Shown here one piece after another: positions 12,345 through 13,145 of a stretch of DNA of 13,145 nucleotides. The notes under the pieces were generated by a model. The model was not told where the DNA came from and searched no databases. It saw only the letters and a list, made by a program, of their open reading frames with translations. The stretch covers positions 1 through 13,145 of the forward strand of contig JAJYRT010000042.1 of the NCBI GenBank assembly GCA_021793945.1, read 5' to 3'. The DNA is from Thermoplasmata archaeon. GTDB taxonomy: Archaea; Thermoplasmatota; Thermoplasmata; Thermoplasmatales; Thermoplasmataceae. Positions within the stretch are counted from its first letter, which is position 1; each line of letters starts with the position of its first letter. Position numbers and translations under genes: made by a program.

Positions 12345-13145
12345 CTTTGCGATTCCGCGATTGCGGATATTGATGGCAGCATTGAGATCCCTGTCCATGA
12401 CAAGACCACACACATCACAGTGGTATACTCTGTCGGATAGTTCCAGATCATGTTTGATGTTTCCACACCTGGAGCATTCCCGGGATGTGTATTTGGGATC
12501 AACCAGTACAACAAAAGCACCAGCACTTTCAGCCTTGTACCCCGTGTACTGGACGATCTTATCCCATGATGCATCTCCTATACTCTTTGCCAGATGGTGA
12601 TTCTTCACCATCCCTGCGATGTTCAGGTTCTCGAAAACAATGAGATCATGTTCTTTCACCAAGGCGTTCGAGAGCTTGTGCGAGAAATCATCCCTCTGCC
12701 TCTCTATCTTCCTGTGTATCTTTGCAACCTTCTTCCTTGCCCTTGTCCTGTTCCCCGACCCTTTCATCTTCCGTGAAAGGTCTTTCTGTGCCCTCTTAAG
12801 CTTCTTCTCCGATTCCATGAGTAACTTCGGTGGATCGGCCTGAACGCCATCACTGGTAGTGATGATCGCCTTCAGACCAAGATCAATGCCTATGGGGATC
12901 GTGAAATCAGGACAGGGCCGATCTATGTTGCCGGCCCGCACATCAGCACTGTAGCCTTTCTGCATGTCGACGGTGATGGTCATGAACCAGTCACCCACAC
13001 GATCACGCTTTACGGAAAGGGTTTTTAGGACCCCATCAGTCCGACGATGCACGAACATCCTGACCTCCCCGATCCTCGACAACCATACATGACCGTTATC
13101 GAGGATCCTGAATCCAGACTGCGAGTAGGTGATGGAATTGTACCT
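12249..13145 (-). CDS. tnpB: TnpB RNA-guided nuclease, N-terminus beyond the window
   Basis: An IS605/IS1341-type TnpB whose reading frame stays open to the right edge (about 298 residues visible). The visible part starts RYNSITYSQSGFRIL and GHVWLSRIGEVRMFVHR (the WED domain). It continues with IPIGIDLGLKAIITTSDG (RuvC-I aspartate), a long Lys/Arg helical region, and LIVFENLNIAGMVKNHHLAKSIGDASW (RuvC-II glutamate). The zinc finger is CSRCG...CDVCG, and VMDRDLNAAINIRNRG carries the RuvC-III aspartate. All catalytic residues are present, so this copy may be active as an omega RNA-guided DNA nuclease. The tail GRGTPEFTPVE is embedded in the predicted omega RNA. An internal TTG at 13082 is not the true start, since homologous sequence continues upstream. 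No tnpA is seen in the window. Confidence 0.9.
   Translation of the reverse strand, partial: RYNSITYSQSGFRILDNGHVWLSRIGEVRMFVHRRTDGVLKTLSVKRDRVGDWFMTITVDMQKGYSADVRAGNIDRPCPDFTIPIGIDLGLKAIITTSDGVQADPPKLLMESEKKLKRAQKDLSRKMKGSGNRTRARKKVAKIHRKIERQRDDFSHKLSNALVKEHDLIVFENLNIAGMVKNHHLAKSIGDASWDKIVQYTGYKAESAGAFVVLVDPKYTSRECSRCGNIKHDLELSDRVYHCDVCGLVMDRDLNAAINIRNRGIAKVGRGTPEFTPVEIGALPERATPVAEAGSPLR

Noticed and set aside
1..13145. CRISPR array, tRNA or rRNA genes
   Set aside because: No regularly spaced short repeats and no cloverleaf or rRNA core sequences were seen; the only long repeats are the coding repeats and the paired tnpB ends.

Overview
The window looks like chromosomal DNA of an acid- and heat-adapted archaeon of the Thermoplasmata (Thermoplasmatales-like). 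It carries archaeal-only genes: ribosomal proteins S19e, L39e and L31e, a PDCD5-type DNA-binding protein, aIF6 and a Hjc-type resolvase. Most first genes of transcription units have an AT-rich TATA element about 24-30 bases before the start codon and no leader, while downstream operon genes have Shine-Dalgarno-like sequences or ATGA overlaps. The lineage is inferred from gene content and style; I could not search a database.

Layout. 1-168 (minus) is the N-terminus of an AMP-forming acyl/acetyl-CoA synthetase that runs off the left edge. 404-1858 is a secreted, probably heavily glycosylated protein made of three NTF2/SnoaL-like repeats. 1910-2505 is a two-gene unit, a winged-helix regulator overlapping a small three-helix membrane protein. 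2777-3292 is a Hjc-like nuclease, convergent with a class III aminotransferase (3296-4672, minus). 4763 to about 5950 is a decayed IS605/IS1341-type element: its tnpB has lost the RuvC-II segment and is frameshifted, but its right end with the predicted omega RNA looks intact. 6017-7003 is a ferritin-like/VIT1 fusion iron transporter. 7090-9491 is an ABC ATPase-permease pair. 9677-11687 is the translation cluster rps19e, PDCD5, rpl39e, rpl31e and eif6. pyrE (11680-12186, minus) overlaps the eif6 tail. The right edge holds a second tnpB with all catalytic residues, truncated only by the window.

How it fits together. The core is housekeeping: ribosome, translation initiation, pyrimidine synthesis, PLP and CoA metabolism, iron handling. 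The accessory part is the two tnpB loci. Both are on the minus strand, and the right end of each points at the promoter region of the next gene (aminotransferase, pyrE). In both, the predicted omega RNA keeps the same order of hairpins although much of the sequence differs, and the guide segments fall in the upstream regions of those genes. This arrangement, the three-repeat secreted protein, and several palindromes in promoters or leaders are the points most worth following. No tRNA, rRNA or CRISPR array was seen.
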